DNA from: Dipteronia dyeriana
Taxonomy: Eukaryota; Streptophyta; Magnoliopsida; Sapindales; Sapindaceae
Reading direction: 5' to 3'
NCBI GenBank assembly: GCA_032871835.1
Contig: CM065298.1
Coordinates: 79,512,154 to 79,576,153 of the forward strand
DNA length: 64,000 nucleotides
The notes below the pieces were generated by a model. It was not told where the DNA came from, made no database searches, and worked only from the letters and a program-made list of their open reading frames with translations. The translations under genes were made by a program, and so were the position numbers. Shown here one piece after another: positions 44,141 to 55,959 of the stretch; position 1 is the first letter of the stretch; each line of letters begins with the position of its first letter.

Positions 44141-45441
44141 TGATTAACACTGAAAAGTGTATGTTTACTAAGGGATAATATCATCACTTAACACTTCCAA
44201 TATGATTAATTCCCCAATCTAGACATAATTTTGTTCGCTCGCTTAAATAAATGTGTTGTGTAATAATCCGTGTATTTTTCTTTGTATTTCAGAGGTAATT
44301 CGATCAATTCAGAATTATGGAGAAGTCAGACGGCAAAATAAACATCGTTTTCAAGTTTAGAACGTCGAAAACCTTAGAAAGGCCACGCAGGGTATTTTTA
44401 TAATTTTGATTATTCACTGTTCACAGTTGATTTTCACTGTTCCTGATGTTGTGGCACATTTCTATTGGCCCGAACTGCGAGTGCACCATACACGCGACTG
44501 TAGAGAATCACATTTAGAAGTCGATGCACTGTTCATAATTGACTTTCAAGAAGATTATTGACCGATGACGAGGCACATTTCTATTGGCCTAAATTGTGAG
44601 TGCATCGTACACGTGCTGCAGAGAATCATATTCTAGAAGCCGGTGCACTGTTCACTATTGATTTTCACGGATGCGGTTACTAATCACTGTTCACTATTCA
44701 CTGATGACATGGCGAAATCTGAACGCTCCATTCTAAATTCATCCGATGGTCAATTTTCATCCGTATTTTGTATAAATAGGGGACCTTCCCCCTTAATTTG
44801 CATATTCTGAATCCAAATCTGATATTAGATTTGTGAAATTCTCTCTCTTTTGTTCTCAAATTCTCAGTTTAAATAAAATAGTTATTTTTTAGTTAAATTA
44901 TGTCTAGCTAATTTTATATAGCTGGGGCCAAAGGTGATACTATTGGTATGGAGAATATGATCCAATTTTGGTAAGTTATTATTTTCTTGCTTTCTCCCCT
45001 CTGATCTTTGTGGAGTTTTTGACTCACTGTAGACAGACAAATATTGTCTAGTACAATGTGTACTTTTACCCATATCCATCAGAGAGTGGTTTCTCCCCTC
45101 TGATCTTTGTGGAGTTTTGACTCACTGTAGACAAATAGATGTTGTTTAGTACAGTGGCTACTTTTACCCATATCTATCAGAGAGTGGTCAGTGGAGTGAA
45201 ATACTCTCCCATTCATCTAGACTAAATATTAATAATTGGATCATAATCGAATTACCAACAGTGAATCCCTTTTAATTTTAATTGATTTACATTTTATAAC
45301 AAGCTTAATAATTAATCTAGATAATTAATTCTACAAGGACTAGTGAACAACCTCCCTGTGGTTCGATTCGGTCTTACCGGTTAATTTATTACTTTGACAC
45401 TCTTATACTTGGGAGTATGAATACTTCTTTAGGACGTGTCA
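44141..45441 (+). repeat. 3' LTR of element G
   Basis: 1301 bp, same ends as the 5' LTR. About 600 bp at 44235-44860 are absent from the 5' copy; these hold several CTGTTCAC motifs (44417-44700) and the TATA box TATAAATAGG at 44771-44780. Confidence 0.85.
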
Positions 45442-45752
45442 GCGCTGATATGGCACTACAATATCATCTTCTTCCTTGAAAACCGGTAGAAAAAATTTTG
45501 GATTTTTTTTTTCCAGTTTTGAACAATCTTTGATCAGATCTAGAGAGTTCGTTAGAACTCTGTTTGAGATGCGGTCAATGGCGTCGAAATCGTATTTCCG
45601 AGAGGAACACAATGGTATCCTTCGAAAAACGATTTGAACACTTCATATTTCTTGACTTGATCCAAAACAAAGTTATAACTATCGAAAACCCTTATTAGAA
45701 TAAAATCACTACTTGCTATGCCTAAGCTATACTCGTACTCATGCCGATAACA
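45442..45752 (-). other. Leader and primer-site region of element F
   Basis: On the minus strand, just inside the LTR, the sequence reads ATGTTATCGGCATGAG (45754-45739), resembling the TGTTATCAGCACGAG primer-site type of some plant Copia elements. The rest is leader that continues at 34594. Confidence 0.55.
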
Positions 45753-46075
45753 TGTCGTAAATAATTAAGGAAATAAAAAATAAAGAAAGAGAAACTGATA
45801 TGAGAGGGAGACGAGAGAACAGTGAGACAATATATTGCCCTTGTATTGATTTGTGAGAGATTCAGATATGAAGCTATATTTATAGTCTCAGTGATAATGA
45901 AGTCAGCCAACTGGGAGGATGACAAGAGGTGACGGTGGCTATGGATGAAGGCATGAAGCAAAAATAAGAGGTATTTAAGGCATACACGTATATATGAAGT
46001 ATGTCATCATTGGGGTTTGATATAGTGTTCTACAGTGGATATAATTGGTGGTAAATCCGCACCAAATTCACAACA
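45753..46075 (-). repeat. 5' LTR of element F
   Basis: 323 bp, TGTCGTAA at one end and TTCACAACA at the other. A minus-strand TATA-like CTATAAATATAGC lies at about 45873-45885. Confidence 0.75.
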
Positions 46076-47371
46076 AAAATGCATGATTTTATGTGCTCAA
46101 CCTATTCAAACATTAATTTCCTATTGATTTGACTTCTTTTTATTTTGTAATTCGTATGAATTATAAATACATATATAGTCGATGTATATAATTATACAAT
46201 CCATGGTGCAATGCACCAAAGTTGCTTAAGTTAATCCATGTATTTCAGCATTAGTAGCATAGCTCAAATATGATATATGAATAAGTTTATAGTTTGAATA
46301 AATATCAAATAAATCAGTGATTCGAATCTTATTGATAATAAAAAGTTTTTTTTTTTTAAATAAATATATGATTTAGATAAATAAATAGATTGATATTGTC
46401 CAAAAAGAAAAAAATATCAATGTATTGTATTTTTTTTTCATATATCGAAGAAAAATCTTTGATTTATATATTTTCATATAACAATATTTCTATTTTATCT
46501 AAATTTGATGTTTAAATCTATATTCAAAATAATGTATTAATACTATAATCCATTCATTTAAATTGTATTAGATTTAAATGCATTAAATAAATAGATTACA
46601 ATATTGTTATATCATTTAGATATCAGATTTGAATACTAAATTTAGATAAAGTAATATTTTTTTTAATATAGACGTTTATTTTAATCGAGGCACTATTTAT
46701 ATAAATAAATGTTATTATTAAGTACAATATAAATATAAATAGGCCGCCTTGACAGAGCAACTGGCCTTTGCGGTCTGAGTCGGATCTTAAACAGCTGCGT
46801 GGTTGCCATTGCCGCCGTGGTGAGGGCAGTATTGATGGAGGAGGTGGTCGTCTTCGTGGTTGGAAGGAGGATGGTAGTACAAGCGGGCAGTTTGAGGGCA
46901 GTGAAGTGGAATCTGGCAGCGATTCTGGCTCGGTCATCCAACAGTTCCATTAATTTGATATTCATTAAACGAAGAAAGACAAGAAGCCTTGTCAAAAAGA
47001 GGAGAAAAAGACACCTGCTCGCAAGAGAATATTAATTATATATATATTTTTAGAACATTGTTTTAATTTAATTTAATTTATACCCCAATTAATATGATGT
47101 GTTTTTTTGTTAGTTAGTGGCACAAGAATCTTTTCCTGGTTATATTACTTAATTATTTTGGAAACTTGTCTGTGTACAAAAAATTTATAAATTTTTTCTT
47201 CAGGTAAAATCCATTATAATACTTATATCAAAAGAAAAAATAAATCCATTATAGTACTTATTTTGTAAAAAAGTTATTAAGTATAATACCATATTGCTGA
47301 CATTTGTATCGCTGGACATTTGGCTAACAAATCTAATTGCACATAAAATTAAAAAATAATAACCCTTCTTG
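46076..47371. other. Interval with an orphan GC-rich block
   Basis: Mostly AT-rich with no gene. Bases 46740-46990 are GC-rich, with GCCGCC and GGAGGAGGTGG. Open frames exist on both strands (46799-47035 plus, 46623-46995 minus), but I recognise no protein. The plus frame ends in a basic run, KKRRKRH. It might be an exon fragment or a promoter-associated CpG-rich block. Confidence 0.4.
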
Positions 47372-47688
47372 TGTTAGATGAATTTGAATGAATTTGAATT
47401 CTAAAAATAATATCTCAATCATAACCAATTGGATTTGAATTCAAAATATAATATCTATAATATCTCGATAAGCTTGAGCCTTTTTAGTTTAGTTGAAATT
47501 CTATCACATCTTGTACTCAGAGAACTTTTAGTTAGTTTTATCTTTGTATTTTAATATTTAAACTTCCACTTTTATCTGGATAAGAACTCTTTATGTAATA
47601 TATATATTGTTGTCATTTATCAATAAAAGAAAAGTCGTGAATTATAAAGAGAATTGCAATATTTCATCTCCTGCTTTTTCTTTTCAGA
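47372..47688 (+). repeat. 5' LTR of element E
   Basis: Starts TGTTAGATGAATTTG, ends TTTTCAGA, directly before the primer site. The position that is TATATAAG in the 3' LTR reads TGGATAAG here (47578-47585). An extra AATTTGAATG copy near its start accounts for the length difference. Confidence 0.85.
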
Positions 47689-47700
47689 TGGTATCAGAGC
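47689..47700 (+). promoter_or_regulatory. Primer binding site of element E
   Basis: TGGTATCAGAGC, unmutated, for initiator methionine tRNA. Confidence 0.9.
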
Positions 47701-47714
47701 AACCTGACTCCTCC

Positions 47715-48794
47715 ATGTCTGATTCAATCCCACCAACATAAGATACAAACTCCAACAAAATCAATCCTTACACTATCCATCATTCTGATAGCCCTTCCAC
47801 CGTCCTTGTTTCCCCATTGCTTTCCGAGGACAATTACGGATCATGGAGCCGTGCAGTCACAATGGCAATTCGTGCAAAGAGTAAGTTGGGTTTTGTTAAC
47901 GGTTCGTTCCCAAAACCAACGAAAATAGAGGACATCACTAGTTGGGAACGCTGTAACGACTTGGTTGGGAATTGGATTCTAAACTCTGTTTCTCCTGAAA
48001 TCCATCAAAGTATTCTTTATGCTGAAACTGAAGCACAAATATGGATAGACCTCAAGGACCGTTTTTTGCAATCGAATGCACCAAAAATATATCAATTAAA
48101 AAAATCCATCTCATTCCTCAAACAAGAAGGATTATCTGTCTCATTGTATTTCACACAACTTAAGTCATTGTGGGACGAGCTTAATTCTATTGTCTCGGCA
48201 ACTCCCTGTATCTGTGGGAATGCCAAAAATATCATCGATCAACAACATCAGGATCGTGCCATGGAGTTTCTTCAGGGACTCCATGATCAATTTTCCGCTA
48301 TCCGTAACACAATCCTCTTGATGGATCCGTTTCCGTCAATCCAGCGAAAATATAATCTGGTTCGTCAAGAAGAAAAACAACAGGAAATTCATCTTAACTC
48401 GATTTTCATTGTTGACTCAGCTGCTCTCCAAGCTTCCGAACCGTTGTTTAAATCTTCAGGCAAGCGTCAACGCCCTTTTTACGAACATTGCAACAAGCAT
48501 GGTCATACGCTTGCCACATGCTTCCAAATCCATGGTTACTCGGATAAGCAAGCAAAGACATCAGCTCTATCAAAATTTGTTTCCGCTCCTCCACCAAATC
48601 CTCAGCTGACGTCTGCCCAGTATACCAAACTCCTTGCGTTGCTAGCAGTGGATGAATCCGATGGAGCATCCACTCATCTAGCAGGTACTACTTTTACTTG
48701 TTTACCTTCTTCTTGGATTATTGATTCCGGTGCCACTAGTCATATTTGCACATCAATTTCACAATTTAGCTCATTTTCTGTTGTTAATAAATAA
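47715..48794 (+). pseudogene. Gag and protease start of element E
   Basis: The ATG at 47715 opens MSDSIPPT and is stopped by TAA at 47739. The same frame continues without break from there to 48794: LLSEDNYGSWSRAVTMAIR, WIDLKDRFLQSNAPKIYQL, the Gag core; then a zinc knuckle region YEHCNKHGHTLATC in which the first cysteine is tyrosine; then the protease motif WIIDSGATSHIC (48715-48750). A TAA follows at 48792. Gag forms the particle and the aspartic protease cuts the polyprotein. Only one early stop and the final stop keep this long frame from being complete. Confidence 0.9.
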
Positions 48795-51700
48795 AAAATT
48801 GTTCAATTGCCTGATGGTTCTCAAGCGTCTGTGAAACACATAGGCACAATTCACTGTTCACCATTACTCACTTTAACTAATGTTTTCCACAATCCATCAT
48901 TCAAATTCAATTTATTATCTGTCTCACAATTAACGAAATCATCTAATTGTGATGTTACATTCTCTTCTTCCGAATGTTTTTTTCAGGACCGAGCATCGAA
49001 GACTACGATTGGTCGGGGTAGTGCTAGGAACGACCTTTTTTTATCTAGATTTAGATTTTAATTTCAATTATGTTCTTTCTTTCAAGCATTGTAATAAGTT
49101 TTATCTATGGCATTCATGCCTTGGACATCCATCTAGTAGTCGTTTTGATTTTATTGTTAAGAATTTTAAGGAAATTGTTCCGAATAAAAATTTTATTCGT
49201 GATGTGTGTCCGCGTGCCAAACAATCTCGCCTCCCTTTTCCTCAAAGCACGACTTGCACTTTACATTGTTTTGAACTTATTCACATTGATATTTGGGGCC
49301 CTTTCTCTGTACCCTCAAAAAACGGATCACGTTTTTTTCTTACTATAGTTGATGATCATTCAAGGTGTACATGGATTTACTTAATGAAGTATAAATCTGA
49401 AACTTTTAAGATGTTACTTCATTTTTTCAATCTTATCACTCGCCAATTCAGCACGAAAATTACTCGTGTAAATTCTAGAGATGGAGGCATTTTTTTAGCT
49501 CAACTCCAAACAATCCATTCGGACAATGGTTCTGAATTCCTTTCCAAACAAATCCAATCATGGTTTCATGACAATGGCATTATCCACCAACGTAGTTGTG
49601 TTGCAACACCTCAACAAAATAGGGTCGTAAAACGCAAACATCGACACCTTCTCGATGTCACCCGTGCCTTACGTTTCCAATCCAACTTACCCCTTTCTTT
49701 TTGAGGTGAATGCATCCTTACTGTTGCATACATCATTAACAAACTTCTAGCTCCGATCCTTAAACATCGCTCACCTCATCAAGTTCTTCTTAGTACTATT
49801 CCATCATACTCTTTTCTTAGAGTTTTTGGGTGTTTGTGTTTTGCCAAGAATATGGACATTCGACACAAATTTGATGATCGCGCTAAACCCAGTATTTTTG
49901 TTGGATACCTATATGGTCAAAAGGGATACCGTATCTATGATTTCATAACTCGTCAAATCTATACTTCTCGTGATGTCATTTTTCATGAATCAACATTTCT
50001 GTATCATGACATTTTCGTTCCTTCTCCTTCAATAAATAATCCAATTACCATTAATCCTATAAATGATGATGGCACTTTTAATTATTTGGGTAATGTTCCT
50101 GTGATCTCATCCTCAGAACCAATTGCTCCTCAGATTGGAGATACAAGCGATTCTACCACTAATATTCCAATCGATTCTACCACTAATATTCCAATTGATT
50201 CTCCAACTAATTCTTCAAGAGTTTCTCAGGCTGATACAACCATAGCCAATTCCTCTAATATTCCTTCTACGACACTTGCTCATATCAGTAATACACGACC
50301 TCAAAGGAATCGTCGTCCTCCTGGTCATCTGCAGAATTATTTTTGCAACACTACATCACATTCAACTGATTTTCCGATTGACAAATATTTTTACTTGTCC
50401 CATCTAAATCATTCTCATCGCATTTTTTTAACAAATATCATGGACATCTAAGAACCACGTACCTTCTCTCAAGCCATGAAATCTATTGAATGGCGTGAAG
50501 CTATGGCCAAAGAAATTCAGGCTCTTGAATCCAATAACACTTGGTCTTTATGCCCCCTTCCCAATGGTAAATCACCAATTGGATGTAAATGGGTTTTTAA
50601 AATCAAATATCGTTATGATGGTTCTATCGAACGATATAAAGCTCGTCTAGTTGCCAAGGGATACACTCAGGTTGAAGGCATCGACTATCATGATACATTT
50701 GCACTTGTTGCCAAACTAGTAACCTTCCGTCTCCTTCTTTCTATTGCTGCAATAAAAAAATGGTCTCTACACCAACTTGATGTCAACAACGCTTTTCTCC
50801 AAGGTGATCTCAATGAAGAGGTTTACATGAAACTGCCCCCCAGATTCTCTCGTCAGGGGGAGTCTTGTGTATGTAAGCTAAATAAATATCTTTACGGTCT
50901 TAAACAGGCCTTACATCAATGGTTTTCTAAATTTTCTACTACTATTTTTCGTCGAGGCTTTCAACAATCTATTTCAGACTATAGTCTTTTTACATATATC
51001 CGTGGCAATATTTCTGTATTTGTTCTTGTCTATGTTGATGACATTATCATCACAGGTAAAAATGATGATGCCATTTCTGATCTCAAACATTTTCTCGCTC
51101 AGTCTTTTTCTTTAAAAGACCTTGGTAAACTTCTATTTTTTAGGCATTGAAGTATCTCGTTCTAAACAAGGGATATTTCTTTGTCAACAAAAATATACCC
51201 TTGAGATATTATCTGATTCTGGAATGACCGGTTCCAAACCATCGGATTTTTCAATGGAACAACGTCTTCGGTTGCGTCCAACAAACGGCACTCCTCTTCC
51301 TCAACCAGAACTATATCGGCGACTCATTGGTCGTCTTCTCTATCTAACTGTGACACGACCTGATATTCAGTATGCAGTCAACACTCTTAGTCAATTCATG
51401 CAATCCCCATATTCATCTCACCTTGATGCTGCCAATCGGGTCTTGCGTTACCTCAAAAGTTCTGTAGGTAAAGGCTTATTTCTTCCTGCATCAAGTTCAC
51501 TTGACATCGTTGGTTACACTGACTCTGATTGGGCTAGTTGTCCCACTACTCGTCGCTCCACCACTGGTTATTTCACCATGTTGGGTTCTAGTCCAATCTC
51601 TTGGAAAACAAAGAAACAACCAACAGTTTCTCATTCTTCCGCAGAGGCTGAATATCGTTCACTAGCTGCACTCACTTCTGAATTGCAATGGCTTAAATCT

Positions 51701-51990
51701 CTTCTCTCAGATCTTGGTTTCGCTCACCCACAAGCGATTACAGTTCATTGTGATAGTCAAGCAGCTATTCACATCGCCAACAACCCTGTCTTTCAGAACG
51801 CACCAAACACATTGAAATGGACTGTCACTTTGTTCATGAGAAGATTCAAAGTGGCCTCATTAGTCCCTCTAACCTACGATCGCACGACCAACTAGCAGAC
51901 ATCTTTACTAAACCATTTGGAGGTGACGAATACCGCCGACTACTTTGCAAGTTGGGTGTCCTTGACATTTCAATCCCAACTCCAACTTGA
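48795..51990 (+). pseudogene. Pol of element E: protease end, integrase, reverse transcriptase, RNase H
   Basis: Protease continues at 48807-49061. Integrase (48949-49704) has HIDIWGPF, HSDNGSEF and QQNRVVKRKHRH: the catalytic glutamate is lysine and the preceding glycine is arginine. Reverse transcriptase (50476-51150) shows WKWVFKIK-like [28 protein letters not shown] and an intact YVDDIIITG at about 51032. RNase H continues in an overlapping frame (51122-51895) with YTDSDWASC, SHSSAEAEYR and HCDSQAAIH. A one-base shift near 51800 takes the end out of frame; in the other frame it reads HDQLADIFTKPFGG to 51990. Frame changes also occur near 49020, 49704 and 51125. Confidence 0.9.
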
Positions 51991-51996
51991 GCGGAG

Positions 51997-52304
51997 TGTT
52001 AAATGAATTTGAATTCCAAAAATACTATCTCAATCATCAACCAATTGGATTCGAATTCAAAATATAATATCTATAATATCTCAACAAGTTTTAGCCTTTT
52101 TAGTTTAGTTGAAATTCTATCACATCTTGTACTCAGAGAACTTTTAGTTAGTTTTATCTTTGTATTTTAATATTTAAACTTCCACTTTTATCTATATAAG
52201 AACTCTTTATCTAATATATATATTGTTGTCATTTATCAATAAAAGAAAAGTCGTGAATTACAAAGAGAATTGCAATATTTCATCTCCTGCTTTTTCTTTT
52301 CAGA
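51997..52304 (+). repeat. 3' LTR of element E
   Basis: Starts TGTTAAATGAATTTG after the polypurine tract GAGCGGAG, ends TTTTCAGA. It retains the TATA box TATATAAG at 52193-52200. Confidence 0.85.
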
Positions 52305-53457
52305 TCTTGGTTAATAAAAAAAAATCAAATATAATAAATCTTGATTCCGTATGAAAAATTTATACAGAATCCCACATTCGAATGTAACTAGTCATAATAT
52401 CCTTCTCAATTACTACTATCATCCTTCCGGAAATAAACCGCCTTTTATTTTTATATCTGTTATATAGAAAATGTTTTTATTTAAATTAAAACAATAATAA
52501 CAAAACATTTTTAAATTCATTAACCATCACACCAGAAATCCAGAATATATAAAAAACGAAATAATTAAAATGGCAAAATATTTAATGAATTCATAGAGGC
52601 TAAATTATCAAAAACGGTATGTTTGATGCATTCTTGTTACATTTAAATCGAAACTTGGACCAAAAGCAACATGCCAAGACAGTATGGAATAAGAAATTGA
52701 AAAATTAAATGATTGTTTAAAATATGTGTGAATGTGTGATTAGTATAGCTTGTCAAGTTGAATTACATAAACAACAGAGAAAAAAAAAAACTAGGATAGT
52801 TAAATCATATAAACAATAAGATAACAAACATCAATAAATAAAAATAGGAGATAATAAATAAAAATCAGAAAGGCTAATTAAAAATATTTTTGGAAAGATT
52901 ATTTTCCTTTAATAAAAAGGAAGACTCAGCAGTGGGTAGGAGGAGCAAGAAACCGTGAAGATAAGATTGTGTCAGGAAAAAACGATTGTGTCACGAGGCA
53001 CATCATCTCTTAGCTCTTAGCATAGGTGACGGTGTGTCCTCCTTCAAATCTTGTTGTGTATATTTTTAAAATATATATGAAAAGTATTTTTCTGTTTTGT
53101 GAAGAAATTATTTTTTATAATAAAAATTGATGTTCAAACTATATATACAGTGTTTGATCTCGATATGTTCTAACAATTCTATTGTAACAGTTATTATAAT
53201 AATTTTAAAAAAAATGTTGGGTGAAAATTGTTTTCCTCTTCTCTTCCCAAAAAAGGAAAATGAACTCATATGGGTTATTTTAGCTAGGCATGCATATTTA
53301 TATATTGTTTTATTTAATATTATATATATTATATATTATATATTAACAAAAATATATATAGAATATTACTAATCTATATAAAAAAAAAAACCTAGAATCT
53401 CTAATATCTCACCCTCGCCATCTCATGCCGCTAAACTCAAGTCTTTGATAAGTAATT
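52305..53457. other. AT-rich interval without genes
   Basis: I see no recognisable element or gene. TAT/ATA-rich stretches are present at 53290-53370. The ORF at 53127-53372 is AT-driven and unconvincing. Confidence 0.5.
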
Positions 53458-53827
53458 TGTGAGGTTAAAGAATTTGACAGAAAGTGAGAGAGGAGAAGAA
53501 GAGAAAGAGACGGGAAATTTAGTTTGTAATTCATCATATCCATTCATCTGTTCTTCAGGCTATATATAAAGCCTATACAACTCACACGAATTACAACCTC
53601 TGAGCAACACTGAGCAATAATATAGCAACAAAATAGGAATAGACAACATAATGCATTGGAAAGTGGAAAGTGGAAAGTGGAAAGTGGTGCTATAACCGCA
53701 CCAGAAGGCACCCTTATTTTACTAACTAACGTTAACTAACATCACCACCTGTCATCGGTGATTTGGCATCAGCCATGCACGGTTGGATGCAGGTTTATGC
53801 ATGGCATGCCCTTAAGTGCACATATCA
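53458..53827 (-). repeat. 3' LTR of chromovirus D
   Basis: On the minus strand it starts TGATATGTGCACTTAAGG after AGGGGAGAGGAC, the polypurine tract. A TATA box (TTTATATATAGCC) lies at about 53560-53572. A 7-bp repeat GGAAAGT occurs four times at 53658-53685. The other end is not fixed; TGTGAGG near 53459 is a candidate. Confidence 0.6.
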
Positions 53828-53836
53828 GTCCTCTCC

Positions 53837-54720
53837 CCTAACAACGTTCTTGTCCTCAAGGACGAAATCTGGGTAAGTCCCGGAGAACCTCCAACTATTC
53901 TCCCATGTCACATCTAGGGGTGAATATGGTTCGGTTCGGTTCGGTTTTGATCAAAATCATATTAAACCGATATATATTCGGTTTTTAAAAATATGAATCG
54001 GTTTGAACCGTTTGAACTTGAAAACCAAATTAAACCGAACACCTTTATCTCGGTTCGGTTCAATTCGGTTTTGGGCCTAATAGGCTTAAAAGGTTTTTTT
54101 AATATGTTTTGTAAATTTTTTAGGTTTTTAAATTGCATTTTTGGCATTTAGCCTTAAACTTTTTTAAGAAAGCATAATATGTAAAAATTAATTTAAACAA
54201 AACACAATCCAACTTGGAATCCGAATCTAAAATTTCAATCATATTCAATCTACAAACTCAATCAAAATATAAAATCATCATAACTTCTATAAATAGAAGT
54301 AAAAAAATGTAGTATATATATGTAGTCCAAAAATAAAACTTCATCAATAAACAATCCATAATAAAATTGAACCATACAAAATAATTAATTAAGATTTTAA
54401 ATCGGTTTAATTCGAATTCAATTCGATTTTAAAATTCCGAACCGAAACCGAATTCAATTCGATTTTAAAATTTTAAATCGGTTTGAACTGAATAGAAACT
54501 ATGAACCAAACCAAAAACCCTTTTTCGGTTCGGTTCAATTCAGTTCAATTCGGTTTCGGTTTTTATACCCACCCTAGTCACATCTTCAACTTGGGTGCCA
54601 GCCCACTTAATTAATACCTCAGTTTTGGGACAATAAGGTCCTTTGCGGATGACCCGACAATCTAAAAAAGCCTCTGGCCGAGGGAGGAGTTCACAGTCGT
54701 TGGTAATAAGAGGCACAATA
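53837..54720 (-). pseudogene. Chromodomain end of pol in chromovirus D, split by hAT L
   Basis: The minus strand reads VLIKWAGTQVE at about 54625-54590, then the hAT, then DVTWENSWRFSGTYPDF (53913-53860) and VLEDKNVV. WAG and TWE are chromodomain signatures; this domain guides integration to marked chromatin. The hAT lies between the two halves. Confidence 0.8.
53915..54576. mobile_element. Non-autonomous hAT element L, 662 bp
   Basis: Ends are TAGGGGTGAATATGG and, inverted, TAGGGTGGGTATAAA. The flanking 8-mers GTCACATC (53907-53914 and 54577-54584) are identical. Subterminal CGGTTCGGTT repeats resemble those of hAT K. No transposase is encoded; internal sequence is AT-rich. Confidence 0.92.
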
Positions 54721-54725
54721 GTAAT

Positions 54726-55224
54726 TGTAAGGTTCTTATAAAATTGTGAGCAACATCTGCCATTATATTTTATGTTTATGAAAAACCGAATTGATTTGAT
54801 TGTTTAAGTAAGTGAGAGTTGACCGGAAAAACCCGTTTGATTGTAATCAATATTTGTTGGGCTCTGTGCACCTTAGCTACATTAAATAAATGTAGGATAT
54901 GGTATGTGTTAATGTATATGTGTGGGCCTAGAATCCCTTATGGATTAGGATTCTAGAAAGTTATACTATATATAGAGGGTCCCTACTCTCAGAACGCATT
55001 TACAGCATTGTCTCCCCATTGGACAATCAGAGAAAGGTGAATAGAGAGTAGAAGACTCTCTATTGTTTTAACTATTTCTTTGTTTTATTTTTAGGATCAG
55101 TTTTGTTCAGTGGGCAAAGGCATAGAGCGTGAGTAAGAGATTCACCGGATTCGGGAAATTTAGATACGAATTCATGCTTATATTTAATATGAATATACAT
55201 GTTTAATTACATTCAACTCCTACA
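54726..55224 (+). repeat. 5' LTR of element C
   Basis: TGTAAGG to CCTACA, 499 bp, with TATA-like ACTATATATAGAGG at about 54964-54977. Confidence 0.88.
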
Positions 55225-55959
55225 GTTTTATTCCGTATTTTTACATAGGCCGAATATTAAATTCTCATTATTATTCATCTACTGTTTTTAACATGATTAT
55301 GTTGAATTCGTGAGTGAAATCTTTTGTTAGTTTGATGATAGGATTCGATTTTTAGATGAATAAGTTTTTAGAATTAAAATTTAGATCAACCTAGATATAG
55401 GTTTTCTCGATCCGGTGAAATCTGGTTCGTTTACCCAAATCGTCTGGGTTTGATGAAGTAGAAAAGAACGATGGGTTGTGTTTCCTTTGTACCAGACCTG
55501 ACTGTTTCTTTCATGGGTCTCAACCCAGATTGTATGTGGGTATCAAATTCAGTCAAGATGCCAACCGAACCCAGACCCATCATCAATCTGGGTCAACGCC
55601 ATCAACCCAGCCAACCCAAACCCGTTGCTTCTCTGATCAACGTCAAAGTCGACGGCTTTTGCTGCTTTTCTGGTCTTTTAGCACCGACGAACCAGGTCGG
55701 CTATTAATCGCCACCCAGACGAAGGCCGATCGACCACGTGAATCGATCGCCTAAGACTCGCGCTTGGAGGCCGATCGATCGCGATCCACCCCAGATCTCT
55801 TCATTTGAGATTCGCATGTGGATTGGTTCTCGTTGGGCCGCCGTGCGTTGCCTTCAGGCAACGGATGGGCTGAGAGGCGGCGGCGACAGTCCTAGGGTTT
55901 TCAGAAGGCTGATTTTGCTTGGGCCAACTTTTGAGAATTTGATATTCTTGAGGGACTGA

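Larger units (their letters stand above)
34595..45441 (+). mobile_element. Athila-type Ty3-gypsy retrotransposon G with captured LOG gene
   Basis: LTRs at both ends start TGATTAACACTGAAAA and end GGACGTGTCA. The primer site is the TGGCGCC type used by Athila/Tat elements. Gag, protease, reverse transcriptase, RNase H and integrase follow in Gypsy order. A 3-kb region after integrase carries an unknown ORF, the LOG-like pseudogene and a G-rich polypurine tract. The flanking pentamers GTGTT (34590-34594) and GCGCT (45442-45446) would be a target duplication with two C/T transitions. It lies in the leader of element F. Confidence 0.92.
27330..46075 (-). mobile_element. Ty1-copia retrotransposon F, host of hAT K and Athila G
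   Basis: The LTR at 45753-46075 matches 30914-31140 closely (shared TTGTATTGATTTGTGAGAGA, AATAAGAGG, GGGGTTTGATATAGTGTT, GGTGGTAAATCC). Between them, on the minus strand, are a leader, remnants of integrase and reverse transcriptase, and a mutated polypurine tract beside the left LTR. The left LTR is cut by a hAT transposon and the leader by an Athila element. The outer left boundary is uncertain and I found no convincing 5-bp target duplication for F. Confidence 0.65.
47372..52304 (+). mobile_element. Ty1-copia retrotransposon E, both LTRs present
   Basis: LTRs at 47372-47688 and 51997-52304 flank a primer site and a Copia gag-pol. If the LTR ends in AGA rather than CA, the flanks are TCTTG (47367-47371) and TCTTG (52305-52309), a perfect 5-bp duplication. 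Gag and pol motifs resemble the Ale/Retrofit side of Copia. The LTRs are similar, with few differences, which indicates a relatively recent insertion. Stops and shifts make it non-functional. Confidence 0.92.

Noticed and set aside
47689..47700. tRNA-like TGGTATCAGAGC
   Set aside because: This is the primer binding site complementary to a tRNA end; no cloverleaf surrounds it. I found no tRNA or rRNA genes in the window.
55471..55959. Two frames in the GC-rich leader of element C as possible genes
   Set aside because: No domains; overlapping frames are open because the segment is GC-rich. It is the leader of a Copia element.
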